A stretch of DNA of 50,842 bases from positions 1 through 50,842 of the forward strand of contig SBGR01000075.1 in assembly GCA_006226545.1 (NCBI GenBank), in the 5' to 3' direction. Below the pieces are notes generated by a model. It saw nothing but the letters and a program-made list of their open reading frames with translations. It was not told the DNA's origin and did no database searches. Of the stretch, positions 49,816 to 50,842 are shown piece after piece; the stretch's first letter is position 1; each line of letters begins with the position of its first letter. This DNA comes from Bacteroidota bacterium. GTDB lineage: Bacteria > Bacteroidota > Bacteroidia > UBA8524. A program made the translations under genes and the position numbers.

Positions 49816-50364
49816 ATGAAGATAAGTACAAAAACAGGTGTAGTAATTTCAGCCATCGTGTTGGCTGCTTTGAGCAGATTAATTCCTCACCCGATGAATT
49901 TTACGCCAATCGCTGCAATCGCTATGTTTGGCGCAGCGTACCTGGAAAGAAAAAGTATTGCTTTTATTATCCCGATTCTCAGCATTTACCTGAGCAATTT
50001 GGTAATTGATAACGTGATGTACCAACACGACAGCTTCGTATGGATGGCCCCAAGCTTTCCATGGGTTGCAGGTTCACTGGTATTGATTTCTTTGATGAGT
50101 CAGTTCACCTTAAACAAGGTAAGTGCCGGTCGCGTATTGGGTAGCAGCCTTGCAGCCTCTGTCATCTTCTTTATCATTAGTAATTTCGGAATGTGGCAAG
50201 GAAGCGGAATTTACAGCCACGACATGACTGGTTTAGTGATGTGTTATAACGCAGCTATTCCATTCTTCGGTTGGACTGTAGCCGGCGATTTGGTTTACAC
50301 AACGGCTATGTTTGGTGGTTTCGCTTTAATGCAATCTAGATTACCACGTCTTGCCGCAGCCTAA
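49816..50364 (+). CDS. DUF6580-type membrane protein, candidate cobamide transporter component
   Basis: 182 residues with about six membrane helices. The N-terminal SRLIPHPMNFTPIAAIAMFG is typical of DUF6580, and its size and layout resemble the substrate-binding S-components of ECF transporters. No ABC ATPase, BtuC or BtuF gene is in the operon. The gene starts 19 bp after the BtuG-like lipoprotein gene and overlaps the next by 14 bp. I infer that it carries cobamide or a precursor across the inner membrane; this is unproven. Confidence 0.8.
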   Translation: MKISTKTGVVISAIVLAALSRLIPHPMNFTPIAAIAMFGAAYLERKSIAFIIPILSIYLSNLVIDNVMYQHDSFVWMAPSFPWVAGSLVLISLMSQFTLNKVSAGRVLGSSLAASVIFFIISNFGMWQGSGIYSHDMTGLVMCYNAAIPFFGWTVAGDLVYTTAMFGGFALMQSRLPRLAAA

Positions 50365-50536
50365 GCAAACACAACATAAAAAATTAGCGACGCCTTCCCC
50401 TCTCCGGGAGGGCGTTCATTTTTACTACAACGAGCAAGGCCTAATGGTCTTTACCGAAGCTTACCACTTGGAACGTGGCTATTGCTGCAAAAGTGGATGT
50501 AAACATTGCCCGTATGGGTATAGGAAAACTGTTTGA
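50351..50536 (+). CDS. Small DUF5522 protein
   Basis: 61 residues. The C-terminal HLERGYCCKSGCKHCPYGYRK carries four cysteines in CC-x3-C-x2-C order, the DUF5522 signature, preceded by FYYNEQGLMVFTEAYHL. The cysteines suggest a metal or iron-sulfur site. The ATG overlaps the upstream gene by 14 bp, which makes it part of the B12 operon, although homologues are not known to act in B12 uptake. Confidence 0.85.
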   Translation: MPQPKQTQHKKLATPSPLREGVHFYYNEQGLMVFTEAYHLERGYCCKSGCKHCPYGYRKTV

Positions 50537-50842
50537 CTGTGGGTCCCGATATTCATCGGGAGTAGGACTGTGAAACTGATTTTGTTTACTGTTGATTGTT
50601 GAATGTAAAAGGCCGTTTTATATTGTCTGTAGTGGCGAGACATGCCTCGCCACTGCAAACAAATCTCGCTCTTACAACCGTTAACACAGCAATGAATACC
50701 CCTCCAACTACCACAATCCTAAGCATCTATAAAACAGTCCAACAGTAAACCTATAGACTTGCAGATGTAATTATGGTTAATAAATCATAAGAAACTTAAG
50801 TATCTGTTGAAGTAGAGATTTTAGTGAATTAACTTCAATCAG
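50537..50842. repeat. Intergenic end region with two REP-like palindromes
   Basis: Two palindromes are visible. TCCCGAT-ATTC-ATCGGGA lies at 50544-50561. AGTGGCGAG, six bases, then CTCGCCACT lies at 50631-50654. Neither has a strong T-run, so they are more likely dispersed repeats than terminators. The rest is AT-rich with no gene recognised to the window end. Confidence 0.7.

Overview
The window is about 51 kb of a Bacteroidota chromosome. Four things support this: type IX secretion (T9SS) sorting domains of both kinds on several surface proteins, a PorT homologue, promoters of the TTTG / TAnnTTTG type, and outer-membrane lipoproteins throughout. Gene content fits an aerobic or microaerobic free-living flavobacterium-like organism (Cryomorphaceae or Schleiferiaceae-like is a guess). 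No rRNA, tRNA, CRISPR array or prophage was seen.

Layout. 1-536: a tandem repeat with strong hairpins beside the 3' remnant of an IS3-family transposase. 696-1385: an AT-rich orphan lipoprotein. 1631-7814: a GbsR/MarR-type regulator and a complete tripartite RND efflux operon (TolC-like, adaptor, pump); a shared inverted repeat lies before the regulator and before the operon. 7926-14336: a 2136-residue T9SS surface protein. 14446-15676: two divergent lipoprotein genes.

15824-22650 is the most interesting region: an Rrf2/NsrR-like iron-sulfur regulator followed by nine tightly packed genes. They encode a cbb3-like oxidase core with an extended N-terminus, a fused dihaem CcoO-CcoP subunit, two small membrane proteins, a group III truncated haemoglobin, a four-helix membrane protein, a tryptophan 2,3-dioxygenase-family haem protein, a RIC/ScdA iron-sulfur repair protein and a hemerythrin-domain protein. 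I read it as a nitric-oxide/low-oxygen stress operon. The tryptophan dioxygenase member is unexpected, because no kynurenine-pathway gene is nearby. A conserved candidate operator precedes both the regulator and the oxidase gene.

22993-34746 is mainly core genome on the minus strand: an orphan NarL-type response regulator, an ArnT-like glycosyltransferase, LptG, Tgt, PorT, MenG/UbiE, MaeB and a second glycosyltransferase, with EngB and a DUF3298 lipoprotein on the plus strand. 34861-40033 carries a Crp/Fnr regulator, an outer-membrane-type protein, DoxX and several small secreted proteins of unknown role. 40089-41417 is PabB. 41574-44734 is a cysteine-rich secreted protein overlapping a compositionally mosaic T9SS protein.

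44743-50536 is a vitamin B12 acquisition operon: a perfect promoter, a cobalamin riboswitch, a BtuB-type TonB-dependent receptor, two T9SS-sorted surface proteins (one DUF4465-like), a BtuG-like beta-propeller lipoprotein, a DUF6580-type membrane protein that may be the inner-membrane step, and a small DUF5522 protein. The last 300 bases hold only REP-like palindromes.
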